64,000 bases of DNA from Tanypteryx hageni (GCA_028673005.1 CM054117.1:49979870-50043869); one strand, 5' to 3'. Counted from the first letter of the stretch, positions 1 to 9,664 are shown. A program made the numbers and translations. The notes: generated by a model not told the origin, from the sequence alone.

Positions 1-300
1 ATTTTTCACCTTCCACACACGTTACGTCTTTCTACGAAGACTAGTAAGTAAAGAGTAGTTAGTACGGGAGTTCCGTAAGCGCGGGGCCCCTTTAGGTGCC
101 AGCCCCTGGACGACTGCCCTCCCAGCCCTCCCCTAATGAGGGTCCTGCTTCGATGAATATTTTATGTAACTGTATATGCGTAAATTGTATAGCGGGATGA
201 TATTGAAATTACATATAATATAACGAATTATAAAAGGTGGAGTAGCTACGGAATGTAGTATCTGTATATGTATAGGCAAAAACAAAGAAAATGAATAAAA
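1..300. other. Unassigned AT-rich sequence with a GC-rich patch
   Basis: No gene or repeat family recognised. Positions 80-145 are unusually GC-rich for this window (a run containing GCGCGGGGCCCC, then C-rich sequence) and may be the end of a longer feature lying to the left of the window. Nothing else is supportable. Confidence 0.3.
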
Positions 301-317
301 ATATTGAAAAATATAAA

Positions 318-720
318 TTTGGCGCAGTAAATTTCATAATCCAGCTGTTTATCACGAGTTAAACATTTCTATTGGTCATTTTTAAAGTTGGGTTGTTCCT
401 TACCAGTCTCGAAAAAGTTTTGTGGCAAATAATAAAAAGTGGGACCTAATTAAAATCGAGGCAAGCGTGTAAAAATAGTGAAAACCAACGATTTGGGGTA
501 GTAAATTTCAGAATCAAATTTTGTCACAAGAGTTAAAAATTTTAATCTACCTGTTTTTAAGTGGGGTTGCTCGGTATCAGTTTCGAATTGTTATGCTATT
601 TTACGCTTTACTGAAAATTTTTAAAAAGTGGTATCTGATTAAAAAATTAAATATTGAGCTCAGCTTATGGATGGAATCCAGTTGATAAAGGTAACTCGGT
701 TTTGCGCCGTGAAATTTAAT
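318..720. repeat. Degenerate tandem duplication, about 174-bp period
   Basis: The block starting near 318 (TTTGGCGCAGTAAATTTC, later GAGTTAAA, then GTTGGGTTG and CAGTCTCGAA) recurs near 492 (TTTGGGGTAGTAAATTTC, GAGTTAAA, GTGGGGTTG, CAGTTTCGAA). The two copies keep the same internal order and spacing over about 95 bp. A third partial trace (TTTGCGCCGTGAAATTT) lies near 700. The copies are diverged, so this is an old duplication or a remnant of a satellite. No coding potential is evident. Confidence 0.5.
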
Positions 721-899
721 ATACGGTTTTTATGGCTTCACGAGGTGTGCGAAATTGAAGCTCCCATCGAGTGCAGCGGAAACCGTTTTACACGAAAGGT
801 GGAAGAGTTCCACAAAATTTCTCGTTATCCGAATATCGTGTTCAGAGTTTTGATGCTGAAAGTTTTATTTTTAAAATATTAAAGTATGTGCATGCCTAG

Positions 900-2740
900 G
901 TAAACAGAACAGGTGATGTGTCACTGGTGAGACATACTTTGCTCAGTACGCTAAATGAAGCTAATTTAATTACAGATTTTATTTGATTAAGAATTATTTA
1001 ATTCATCAGTTATAGCCTCTTGATGACGTTATATTCCATGTTGTTTAAAGGACTTTGCATACAATCATATTTATAAAAACGAGGATAAATTTCGTATTAT
1101 CAATTTCTCGTTAAACGATTCATTTAGCACTAAAAATATCGCCTCGGAATCGGACTGAACATATATTTAGTGCGGGGCCTAGCCGCGTTCACACCATCGC
1201 GCATACCTCAAGTCAAACCTGGTATCTTCCTCTTCCCATTGAGAAATTTTCTGTGATAGCCCATACCTTTGTGCCGTTGATTTTTATGGGAATCGAGCAT
1301 ATTTTTTCTATCCCTGGTTACAGCTGCTTTGTGGTTGAAATGTAGGTCCGGTTTGCTGAACCGTTTTTACTAAAATAATACATTGCATCCAAACCATAAG
1401 TTTGGGTCGAGTTGTTGGTTTGAAATGTGCCAAAACATGACAAAAAATAATATTGCTTTCGGAATGACAGCTATATTATTTGGTTTTCCTTTTAACTCAT
1501 GTGGTTCATGTGGCAGACATGCAGTGTGTGACATACTCCGATGACTAAGCATACAAAGAATCACAGTGTGACACTCCTTTTCAAAACTCGTCGTCAGTCG
1601 ATTCCATTCTCTATCCTTGTAACTCGTCCATCCTCTATAATTTTTATCATAGTCGTCTTTTCCATTCCTTTCCGCCCTTTCTATCTGTATTCACGCGCGC
1701 ATATCCACGTCGCGTACGTGTCGCCTCGCGCCTATATTTTCAATGCCGTTTTTTGCCTGATATTACTTCTCACCTATGGCGGCGGGATGTTTTAAATAAC
1801 TTTTCGTGATATTTTCACGGCGCCTTTCCCGGAGAGGACCTGCGTCGCATTAGGCGACCTCTCTCATGTCCCTTTTCTCCCTTTGACGGTTTAGGATGGA
1901 TGTGTGTATCGTGCGGTGTTGCTCGTGCGCGGAAGGCGTAAAGCTTTTATTTTTTTCCTCCTCTCTTTCTCAAAGTTTGCGTTAGGGAAGGGAAAAATGC
2001 GGGGCGTGAGGGATGGAACCTTTATTTGTAGTGGCGCACGTCGCAAGAGTGATGATGGTGGACAGAGTTGTGAGTCACGTCTTTATGGATTCTGCGTCAT
2101 AAAGGGATGCGTGTTCGCGTGTAGGATTTCCTTTGTAGGCTCGACGTTATTGGAATTTTAAAGTCAGTTCTCGTGGTCGGCGAAGTCTCATTTTGTCATA
2201 TTGCTTTATTTATATATTTTTAAAGCAGAAGTTCATCGCTTGGTTATAGAGTTAATGTGACCGTGGGGATAATTGACCTTGATATTATTTTAGCTTCGCG
2301 GCAATGGAATGAATTAAGGATTATATTAACATTCGATATTTTGGATTGAAATATTCCTTATGTTAAATTTTTACCTCGTTAATTCATTTATTTCATTAAA
2401 TTTTACGCGTGCTTGTGTCGTTAATTGAAGGGCGAATGAAATTATCGCCAGTGGCTATTAATATTAATATAATTCGTTTTTTATATGTCAATAATTAATT
2501 TCGACGTGTTGTTTTCCAAATCGTCCGGATCACCTGTTAGCTACTGAACTCAGTGACCTCACTAATTTTTGAGGATATATTTTTTATTGTAGATCTTTAT
2601 GAAAAAAACAGTTTCTTTCATGTTAGAAGGCAGCGCAGTCAAAGGTTCCTAAATGACAGCGAGAAAAATAATTATCGCAAAAAAAGCTTAAAATGCAAAG
2701 CCCGAACGATTTCTTCCTTTTTCTGCTAGATCCGTCATTT
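900..2740. other. Intergenic sequence, no recognised feature
   Basis: Mixed AT-rich DNA. Short open frames exist, for example 1541-1795 and 1904-2161, but none has a recognisable domain, codon signature or splice context. I see no RNA gene or transposon end here. Confidence 0.4.
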
Positions 2741-2752
2741 TAATAACCGAAG

Positions 2753-2940
2753 AGTTTAGCGAACGAGAATATCTAATTAGAGTGCTTATTTCAACATTTT
2801 ATCTCGCATCCATCTCTAATAACTGAACGGAACTAACTAACTAATAACTGAAATAATAATTAAAGTTTTTAGCCGATGAGAATGCCTAATTAGAGAGCTT
2901 ACTCTAAAATATCTCTCGCATTGATCTCTAATTCTCCCCC
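2753..2940. repeat. Degenerate two-copy tandem duplication, about 113 bp
   Basis: The segment at 2753-2826 (AGCGAACGAGAAT, CTAATTAGAG, GCTTA, TCTCGCAT, ATCTCTAAT) is repeated at 2867-2938 (AGCCGATGAGAAT, CTAATTAGAG, GCTTA, TCTCGCAT, ATCTCTAAT) in the same order. This is a local duplication with moderate divergence and no coding signal. Confidence 0.55.
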
Positions 2941-3113
2941 GAGTAACATTTTTTATACCTGACTCGTCACGGGAAAACTGATTTAACTTTCCCCTTCAAT
3001 AAATCCATCAGTATGATTCTGGTTAGTGCAACTCAACAGAATGCGTGTGTATTTTTTGGATAATCAACCTCTTGGGTTATTATAGCCGTAACTCCTTCCA
3101 TATCGAACACAGT

Positions 3114-3362
3114 CACATGGCAGGAGGGAAACCCGGTGCCGGAATCAGCCTACTCTTAACGAAGAGCACCAAGGTGGCCAACAGCTTAACGTCCCTTCCG
3201 AAGAACGGAACGCTGACTTTGCGCGGTCTCCTCAAACTACACAAACAGGGGACCTGGCAACCTTTAAAAACACTCTACTTTCCCAAGATTCGTGCCCGCT
3301 GCGCTTTCGAGCAGCAGGCGAGTAGCAGCCAGGGTCCTAACCACTACACCATCGGCACCCCC
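3114..3362 (-). mobile_element. tRNA-derived SINE, copy 1 (3'-truncated)
   Basis: Read on the minus strand, this begins GGTGCCGATGGTGTAGTGG, a tRNA A-box-like start, and follows the same body as the copies at 33,619 and 48,581: GACCGCGCAAA, CGTTCTTCGGAAGGGACGTTA, and GCACCGGGTTTCCCTCCT. The body breaks off after CCCTCCT, so the final ~80 bp and the tail seen in copy 2 are missing. The flanks share ACACAGT (3107-3113 and 3363-3369), a possible 7-bp target-site duplication. The open frame across it on the plus strand is an antisense artefact. SINEs of this type are transcribed by RNA polymerase III and mobilised by LINE proteins; this is family knowledge and is not shown here. Confidence 0.8.
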
Positions 3363-3369
3363 ACACAGT

Positions 3370-4160
3370 GTGTGTGTGAGAGAGAGAAGAGAGACCACTT
3401 TCTGAAATAGGGTTTCGCCAAAATCACTTGACGGGATCGAAACGATCCGACCATCATGTTACTCACCGCCAGGCTCTCAAAATAATTTCTATATATTTCC
3501 GGAGTGAACACACAGTGTCCTATGGAAGATAGCTGGGCGCGGGGTGAGGGAGAGAAAGAGGAAGAGAGGGATGGAGAGAGTTTTCATCGGAGTCTGCGTT
3601 GATCGGAGCCTATCCATTTGCTCAAATTCATTTGGAAAATGCGATATTCGCTCTCTACGGATAGCATTCAACTCTCGCGAACTAGAAAATGTATTTTTCT
3701 CTCCCTTCTTTGCAGTATCGGCGCGTTCCTTTTCGGATGAATTGCGCCGATTGGGTCATGAAGGAGCTTTCGGGAATAATACCTTGCTATTTGATGAGGT
3801 TTCTCTTTCTCTCTCTATATCTATCTCTCTCTCACTTTTTCGTGGTTTGCTATCGTTACGTAACCTCGAATTCTTTTATTTTGTAACCGAAGTACAAAAT
3901 TGAAAAAATACCGATTTATTGCACCAGGAGAGTAGAAAGTAGAAATGTTTTCTTTTCTCAAAATAAATATATCGTCCCTGTTTTGTCATATTTTATTTAA
4001 TCGCCTTGTATGTCGTTTTTAATGTTCATTTTCCAAGGGATAAAGTTTTGTTTTACTGAATAAATGATTTCGTAAAAATAATTTTATCGAACCTATCGTT
4101 TCGTATTTCCTTAATAGTTTTATTAATTTTTTAAAAATATTTACAATTCAAAATGACCGA
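3370..4160. other. Intergenic sequence with short GA and CT runs
   Basis: Contains short purine runs (3375-3395, 3545-3580) and a CT run near 3800-3835. The overlapping short frames here are low-complexity and I do not regard them as genes. Confidence 0.4.
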
Positions 4161-4165
4161 GTTCT

Positions 4166-5102
4166 ATTTATTTATTTATTCATTTGTCCCAAAAACAGCA
4201 CAATGGCCCAATTACATTGGAAACCGTAAACAAATATAATACAATAATATACAATATAATATAGTAAGTAATAAAATAACAACATCAATATGGTACATAG
4301 CTTGACATTAAGAGAATAAAAGTTCTGCTAACTGTTTTTTGAAGTAATTACCTGAAAATATGTCAACACCTGTGTTACGATGCAGCAGGTTATTGTATGC
4401 TGTTGGAATCCGGCTGAAGAGGGAGCGCTTTGAACTAGATAGACGAAAATTGGGAATATGAAACAAGTCCTTCAGACGGGTTGTTTGCGAGGGAATACGG
4501 AGGGCAAAGTATGCTAAGATTTCAGGAGAGCGGTAGAAACCGTTAATAATTGAATGCAGGAAGGTAAGTTCGGAGAACTGTCGTCTACTAGGAAGTGAAG
4601 GAAGGCTTAAGTTATAGTTAGGAATCTGTGAGTGGTGTCGGATTATGGCTAGGAAAAACCTCTCTATTGAATCTAAACGATTTAGATTTGTGGGGGCAGC
4701 AGTACACCAAATTGGAGAGCAGTAGCTTACCACTGGTAAAACACAACCGTTATAAAATGAAATCATAGCAGAAGAATCTTTGATTTCTGGGAGTCTATAT
4801 AATATTCCCAGAAGCGACATGGATTTAGAGACAATTTTTTCAATTTGCTTATTAAAGGTGAGTTTACTGTCAAAGATGACTCCTAGATGATTAATGTCGT
4901 GAACAATTGGAATGGTATCACCGCTTATTATGTATGAAAAAGGAATAATGGTGGATTTTAAACTGAACGGAAGAAGCTTACATTTTGTAGGATTAATTTT
5001 GGGTTTCCATGTTGCGCACCACTCGGCAAAAGAAGTTAGTGCAGCCTGGAGTACCAAGTTTTAGGGACTATTTCAATTGATGGATAAATAAATAAATAAA
5101 AT
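4166..5102 (-). mobile_element. 5'-truncated CR1/Jockey-like non-LTR retrotransposon
   Basis: The element runs on the minus strand from about 5060 (truncation inside the RT) to a 3' tail at 4166-4185, which reads ATGAATAAATAAATAAATA on that strand. CR1, L2 and Jockey-like LINEs often end in such short repeats. A second AAAT run (ATGGATAAATAAATAAATAA, plus strand) sits at the 5' border, 5079-5100. The element is therefore bounded by inverted AAAT repeats. That could be coincidence, an adjacent LINE tail in the opposite orientation, or a complex integration. I could not define a target-site duplication. Confidence 0.7.
4308..5057 (-). pseudogene. C-terminal reverse transcriptase fragment of a CR1/Jockey-like LINE
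   Basis: The 249-residue frame is the downstream part of a non-LTR retrotransposon polymerase. It opens with FAEWCATWKPKINPTKCK, which in this family follows the YADD catalytic motif, then HLGVIFDSKLTFNKQI and VLPVVSYCSPIW, typical of the thumb and C-terminal region of CR1/Jockey/I-group ORF2 proteins. The endonuclease, RT fingers and catalytic YADD are missing, and a stop lies just upstream (5061-5063), so the apparent start (a TTG codon) is not a real start. The frame is uninterrupted to its natural stop, which suggests a moderately young 5'-truncated copy. The minus-strand 3' UTR and an AAAT-type tail follow to about 4166. Confidence 0.8.
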
Positions 5103-5949
5103 GTTATAAGGAATTTTAAGGAAGTAAATCTATATGGATTTCCACATTCATAAGTCCATACATCATACATTTATCGAGTACCTTGATGCGTTTATCAATA
5201 TATTCATGAAGATATGCTCATTTTATCATAACTTACATGATACGTGAAAATTGATTGTAATATCGATGGAAAAGTTCTAAAATTGCATTTATGCTGCTAT
5301 GGAATCCGATTATAAGTAAATAATTGAATAGACAACTAAGCTAACATTTTCTATTTTATGCCACCAATTCTCAATAGAAAATGAAAAACAAAATTTAAGC
5401 GATCAAATTATTTTTTTTTCTTTTTCGTTTTTTTATAGTTTTACCTATTTTAACTTTTAAGATCTTTAGGAGTGTTACGTAATGCAATGATGGTTCAGTT
5501 ATGGAAGTGCTGAGGTGGCTATGGTGAAATGAGTCATTAAAATCTCATTGCATGCGGGCCAAAGGGGACAAGTCCAAGAAGTCAGGAATGTTTACCATTA
5601 AATCGATTTATTTTGCAGAAAATATAGTTTTAAGAATAAGTAAAATTTTAATCCGATTTAGCGTTGATTACAGCGTCAAAATATATTCGCATAAAAGAAC
5701 TTACTTTAAACGAGGATTTTTTAATTTATAATAAATCAGGTTTTCCCATATCTATAGTTTCAGGACATTCACTGTCTGTCGACCAACTACATAATTGTTA
5801 AGTGCCTTACAAATAAATAAAAAAATAGCAGAACAGAAGTTTGTGCATGTATTGGATGGCGAATGTCTCGTGGGGGGGGCGCTAATTGGTTTATCGCTCA
5901 TTAACCATTACTGTCGATTTATTCATCATACCCTCGCATCTTAACGAAT
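5103..5949. other. Intergenic AT-rich sequence
   Basis: No gene, RNA or transposon end recognised. The last bases lead into the PLE target duplication. Confidence 0.4.
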
Positions 5950-6003
5950 AATCAATATACAGTTAAGTAAAAGAGAGCGAGCTACACTGGCAAATATATA
6001 AAA

Positions 6004-6630
6004 TGTAAGCGAAGGAAATTCTCCAAAGCCAGTCAAACTGATAAAACCCGGTTAAAAGGCCGGATAAAAACAGATGAACCCGGATAAAAACCGGATAAAA
6101 ACCCAATACGTATTTCGGCTACAAAGTAACCATCATCAGGGGTTAAAAAACGGGGGGAAGGGGGACTTGAGAGAGGGCGACCGAAACCAAGACCAGTGGC
6201 ACGCTCTCAAGTGGATGTCCAGGGCTGTGCTGTGTATTTATACCTGGTTGGTGGGCAGGGGGGGAGAAGAAAAAGGGGGGGACCTAGATGACCTAGGTGA
6301 TGGGAGAAAAAGGGGGGGAGGTCAGTTTAAAAAGAACGCTGTTTATTACCCCTAACTCGTTATTCATCAGGGTGTGTCTGTATTTATGAATGTGTAAGCT
6401 TTCTGTTGCGTCGAGTTTGGTATTTGGGACTTGTTTAAGCAGTTTGAGGTTATTTGTGTCTAATGGGTGGTTATATTCCAAAATGTGTTTCGCGACGGCC
6501 GATTTTTCAAAGCGTCCATGTCTGTAGTGCGCTAAATGTTCTTTGAATCTGATGGAGATATTTCTTTTCGTTTGGCCAATGTAAGACATGTTGCATGTGG
6601 GGCACAACACTTGATATATGCCGGATTTTT
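6004..6630 (-). repeat. PLE left arm (inverted repeat)
   Basis: This is the reverse complement of 7601-8217, starting TGTAAGCGAAGGAAATT and ending CCGGATTTTT. It contains the C-terminal GIY-YIG coding region, a G-rich stretch at 6250-6325 and a hammerhead-like motif at 6100-6144. The left arm is about 10 bp longer than the right, because of an additional CGGATAAAAAC unit near 6081-6100. Confidence 0.9.
6100..6144 (-). ncRNA. Hammerhead-ribozyme-like motif in the PLE left arm
   Basis: Read on the minus strand the order is: AACCC (stem I, 6140-6144), CTGATGA core (6133-6139), one extra T, stem II GGTTAC-TTT-GTAGCC, GAAA, palindromic ATACGTAT (6106-6113) as a very short stem III, cleavage base T (6105), and GGGTT (6100-6104) closing stem I. 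This is the type-I hammerhead layout. Hammerhead motifs with minimal stem III are established in Penelope-like elements, where they are proposed to act as dimers. The odd feature is one unpaired nucleotide between CTGATGA and stem II. Activity is inferred, not shown. Confidence 0.65.
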
Positions 6631-7636
6631 CTAATGTGGGTATTTTGTCTTTAGGGTTCCCTAATAAATTTTTAATGTTATTTGTGTTGTGAAACGTTAA
6701 TGTATAATTTGCGTTATGAAAAATTTTTGTTAGCCCTTTGTTTAGGGTTGGATGGAAGGGGAGTGAAATAAATTTTTTCTTCCTATCGTCACTTAGAGCA
6801 AGCGTAGTACTTGTCTTCTTGTCTAATGTTTTGGATTGCTTGTTAATAATGTTGACTATCAATTCGTGTGTGTACCCGTTTTCTAGGGCCGCGTTTTTAA
6901 TATATTTTACTTCTTTGTCGAAACGTTTTTTATTTAGCGGTGTCGTCAATAGTCTATGTACCATATGGTTGAAAGCCGCGATCTTTTGTTTGTAAGGGTG
7001 ATTGGAGTCTTTCTTAATATAATTGTTGGTATGGGTCGGTTTCCTGTACACGTCAAATTCTAATCGTCCATTATTATTAATGATCAAAATGTCAAGAAAA
7101 GGTAAAGACTTATTTGCTTCGATTTCAAAGGTGAAGTTTATAGAGTTGTGAAATGAGTTGAGTTCTTGGACGAAGGTGTTAATGTTATAGAGTTTTGTGT
7201 CAAAAATGGCAAAAATGTCATCAACGTACCTGCACCATGTGTTGGGGAAATAGTTTAACGTATTTTTACAGCGTTGCTCAAAAGAATAAAGAAAAATATT
7301 TGCTATAAGTGGTGAGAGAGGATTGCCCATTGATGTTCCATTAATTTGTTTATAGAACTTATTGTTAAAAACGAAGTAATTTTGTTCCATGCATAAGTTT
7401 GTCAATGTGAGAATTTCTAGAATTTTGTTTTCCTCAACTTGTTTACTTAGTAGCCAGTCCTGGAGGTTTTCGAGTGCGACGTCAATGGGAACACTGGGGA
7501 AGAGTTGTTCTACGTCAAATGACACCAGTATTTCATCTTTGTGTATTTTTTTGTTTCTAATATGTTCCAAGAAATTTTGGGTGTTTTTAACGCCGTATAT
7601 AAAAATCCGGCATATATCAAGTGTTGTGCCCCACAT
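6293..7636 (-). CDS. Penelope-like reverse transcriptase (N-truncated) with GIY-YIG endonuclease
   Basis: The 447-residue frame carries a Penelope-type reverse transcriptase followed by a GIY-YIG nuclease. Visible RT motifs are motif A, SFDVEQLFPSVP (catalytic Asp41), motif B, NGTSMGNPLSPLIAN (99-113), and motif C, YVDD (137-140). The nuclease begins GIY (339-341) and YIG (352-354), with a CPTC zinc-knuckle-like pair between them, as is typical of PLE nucleases; an HILEYNH stretch follows. The first ~13 codons, including the start Met, come from the right arm read in antisense, so the true N-terminus and early RT motifs are missing. Full PLE proteins are several hundred residues longer. The protein would drive target-primed reverse transcription if complete; this copy is probably inactive on its own. 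Confidence 0.9.
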   Translation of the reverse strand: MWGTTLDICRIFIYGVKNTQNFLEHIRNKKIHKDEILVSFDVEQLFPSVPIDVALENLQDWLLSKQVEENKILEILTLTNLCMEQNYFVFNNKFYKQINGTSMGNPLSPLIANIFLYSFEQRCKNTLNYFPNTWCRYVDDIFAIFDTKLYNINTFVQELNSFHNSINFTFEIEANKSLPFLDILIINNNGRLEFDVYRKPTHTNNYIKKDSNHPYKQKIAAFNHMVHRLLTTPLNKKRFDKEVKYIKNAALENGYTHELIVNIINKQSKTLDKKTSTTLALSDDRKKKFISLPFHPTLNKGLTKIFHNANYTLTFHNTNNIKNLLGNPKDKIPTLEKSGIYQVLCPTCNMSYIGQTKRNISIRFKEHLAHYRHGRFEKSAVAKHILEYNHPLDTNNLKLLKQVPNTKLDATESLHIHKYRHTLMNNELGVINSVLFKLTSPPFSPIT

Positions 7637-7938
7637 GCGACATGTCTTACATTGGCCAAACGAAAAGAAATATCTCCATCAGATTCAAAGAACATTTAGC
7701 GCACTACAGACATGGACGCTTTGAAAAATCGGCCGTCGCGAAACACATTTTGGAATATAACCACCCATTAGACACAAATAACCTCAAACTGCTTAAACAA
7801 GTCCCAAATACCAAACTCGACGCAACAGAAAGCTTACACATTCATAAATACAGACACACCCTGATGAATAACGAGTTAGGGGTAATAAACAGCGTTCTTT
7901 TTAAACTGACCTCCCCCCCTTTTTCTCCCATCACCTAG
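7621..7938 (+). pseudogene. Partial GIY-YIG endonuclease in the PLE right arm
   Basis: The 105-codon frame repeats the C-terminal end of the main PLE protein, starting in the CPTC pair and covering YIGQTKR, IRFKEHLAHYRHGRF and the tail ending SPPFSPIT. It differs from the left-arm copy by Asp for Asn before MSYIG. It lacks the RT and the GIY strand from a proper start (the upstream codons reading GIY-like sequence are not present), so it is a fragment and not a gene. It remains open because the arm is nearly identical to the left one. Confidence 0.85.
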
Positions 7939-8087
7939 GTCATCTAGGTCGCCCCCTTTTTCTTCTCCCCCCCCTGCCCACCAACCAGGTATAAATACAC
8001 AGCACAGCCCTGGACATCCACTTGAGAGCGTGCCACTGGTCTTGGTTTCGGTCGCCCTCTCTCAAGTCTCCCTTCCCCCCGTTTTTT

Positions 8088-8132
8088 AACCCCTGATGAT
8101 GGTTACTTTGTAGCCGAAATACGTATTGGGTT
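8088..8132 (+). ncRNA. Hammerhead-ribozyme-like motif in the PLE right arm
   Basis: AACCC (8088-8092), CTGATGA (8093-8099), one extra T (8100), stem II GGTTAC (8101-8106) with loop TTT and GTAGCC (8110-8115), GAAA (8116-8119), palindromic ATACGTAT (8119-8126), predicted cleavage after T8127 (triplet ATT), then GGGTT (8128-8132) closing stem I. Stem II has five Watson-Crick pairs and one G-U pair. The core and pairing are the same as in the left-arm copy. A hammerhead is expected from PLE biology; the single bulged base makes activity uncertain. Confidence 0.65.
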
Positions 8133-8226
8133 TTTATCCGGGTTCATCTGTTTTTATCCGGCCTTTTAACCGGGTTTTATCAGTTTGACTGGCTTTGGAG
8201 AATTTCCTTCGCTTACAATCAATATA

Positions 8227-8387
8227 CAGTCAAACTCCAATACGGCGCTAAAGCGGGAGTGACTATAAATCGAGGCATATGCTTACTCTACGTAATCATA
8301 AGGTGGAAGTTCTGTTCACAATGATTCATGGACGGTATGAGGGGGTAGCAGCGTTATATAAGGGAGCACTTAATCTGGGTTTGACTG
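8227..8387. mobile_element. Tc1/mariner-type MITE, copy 1 (PLE inserted in its tip)
   Basis: A 161-bp non-autonomous element with terminal inverted repeats CAGTCAAACTCC and, at the far end, GGGTTTGACTG, flanked by TA on both sides (8225-8226, 8388-8389). Its reverse complement aligns along its length with 29,785-29,965. The PLE target duplication AATCAATATACAGT contains the first four bases of this MITE, so the PLE jumped into an existing MITE. Confidence 0.8.
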
Positions 8388-8389
8388 TA

Positions 8390-9664
8390 GATTGATATCC
8401 ACAAAACTCGAATGTTTGATTATTTATATTTTAAAATCCTACTTAAGCAGGTAAGAGTTTTTTAATTTCGTCCTTAGCTCCAAAATGAGACCTCGGGGCG
8501 GAGAAAAAAAGACCATCTTCTCTTTCACTCAACACGTGAATTGCCTCTTTTAACGTCGCCTACGCATTTCACCTAAGGAGGTGTGGAGTAATAAAAACCT
8601 CGGGTAGCTTTCTCGCCTTTCATGCCAAGTCACGCAGACTGCATCGTAATAAAAAAAGAGAAATACCGAAGGCATACCCCGAAATAATAATAAAAGAATC
8701 ACGTGCCTCGCAATAAAAAAGACTCGTTTGTATTACGCGTGGTCATATTCCCGCGTCGGTGTTTCCCTGAGGCGCTTGGCCCCATTTACCGCCCTACTCT
8801 TTAAACACGTATCTCCCTCCCCAAGCCACGCCCTCCCAAACCCCTATTACCATCATCTATCTCTCTTTTTCTCATTTGAGAATACCTAATGATGTAGTGG
8901 CTCGTTATTTATTGCTCCCCACGACTTCCTACCCGACCGAACGAAGTGTCCTTTTTTTAACAAGTTGAATGGTATCAAGACGTCTTATGTATTCGATTGC
9001 CTATGGCGTGAGTGGTAGTCATTAGAAAGGAGGTGCGAATTTCGAATCTTTATAAAGGTACGTGCGTGTCCGTTGTGTGGTTATGCATGTATACTCGTGT
9101 GAGTCTTTGATTAACTTCTGTTAAACATCTTTTACATGCTGTTTATCCATGTGCGGCTTCGGAAAAGTTCTCCTAAGCGAAAAAGGAAAGATTATCTTTA
9201 GTAACTAAAGGAGGTTTTTAGTATGTCAAGTTGTAATGCAGAGATATCCATAAGTAGAACCTAAATATATATTATCGTAATAATAGAGAGCTTCTAAAGG
9301 AAACATCGGAATGCCATAGGCTATTCCTTACTACTCGTTGTTTATTTCATGACAGTTTATGTTTTACCTTGGCTATAAAGGCATTTTTGCGATCTTTAAA
9401 AGAAATTTTAATAACAAATTTCATTATTAATCATGTGATATTGCAGTTGGGCATTGTAAATACCCAATTGAATATCATTAGTACTGCGCATTTGCCTTAA
9501 TTAATTCAAAATTTTTACATTTTACTTGATACATTTTTGATTGGTATCTGTTATCGTTGGTCCGTTTCGTCAAAAGTATCTATTCGGATGACAATAACAT
9601 CGAAGTGATTAAACACATTTTTTTACAGTATGATACGAAGAAAAAAACTTAACATTGCATACAG
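8390..9664. other. Intergenic sequence, no recognised feature
   Basis: Mixed composition with several short AATAAAA-like runs around 8650-8720. No gene, RNA gene or transposon end is supportable. Confidence 0.4.

Larger units (their letters stand above)
7601..8217 (+). repeat. PLE right arm (inverted repeat)
   Basis: Inverted copy of 6004-6630, starting AAAAATCCGG and ending TTCGCTTACA at the TSD. It carries its own GIY-YIG fragment and hammerhead-like motif on the plus strand. The junction at 7600/7601, between the truncated RT body and this arm, marks where the body was 5'-truncated. Confidence 0.9.
5950..8230 (-). mobile_element. Penelope-like element with inverted pseudo-LTR arms and 14-bp TSD
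   Basis: The unit is bounded by the direct repeat AATCAATATACAGT at 5950-5963 and 8217-8230, a target-site duplication. Inside it, arms at 6004-6630 and 7601-8216 are inverted copies, near identical apart from an extra copy of CGGATAAAAAC in the left arm and a few substitutions. A 40-bp unique tail (5964-6003) lies outside the left arm. The central body (6631-7600) and left arm encode the RT and GIY-YIG frame on the minus strand. The right arm is an inverted copy of the 3' third joined to a 5'-truncated body. Inverted pseudo-LTRs and a short terminal extension are known for Penelope elements. Near-identical arms and an intact TSD indicate a recent insertion. Confidence 0.9.

Noticed and set aside
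3045..3410. 121-codon plus-strand frame
   Set aside because: It is the antisense of SINE copy 1. Matching minus-strand peptides appear over SINE copies 2 and 3.
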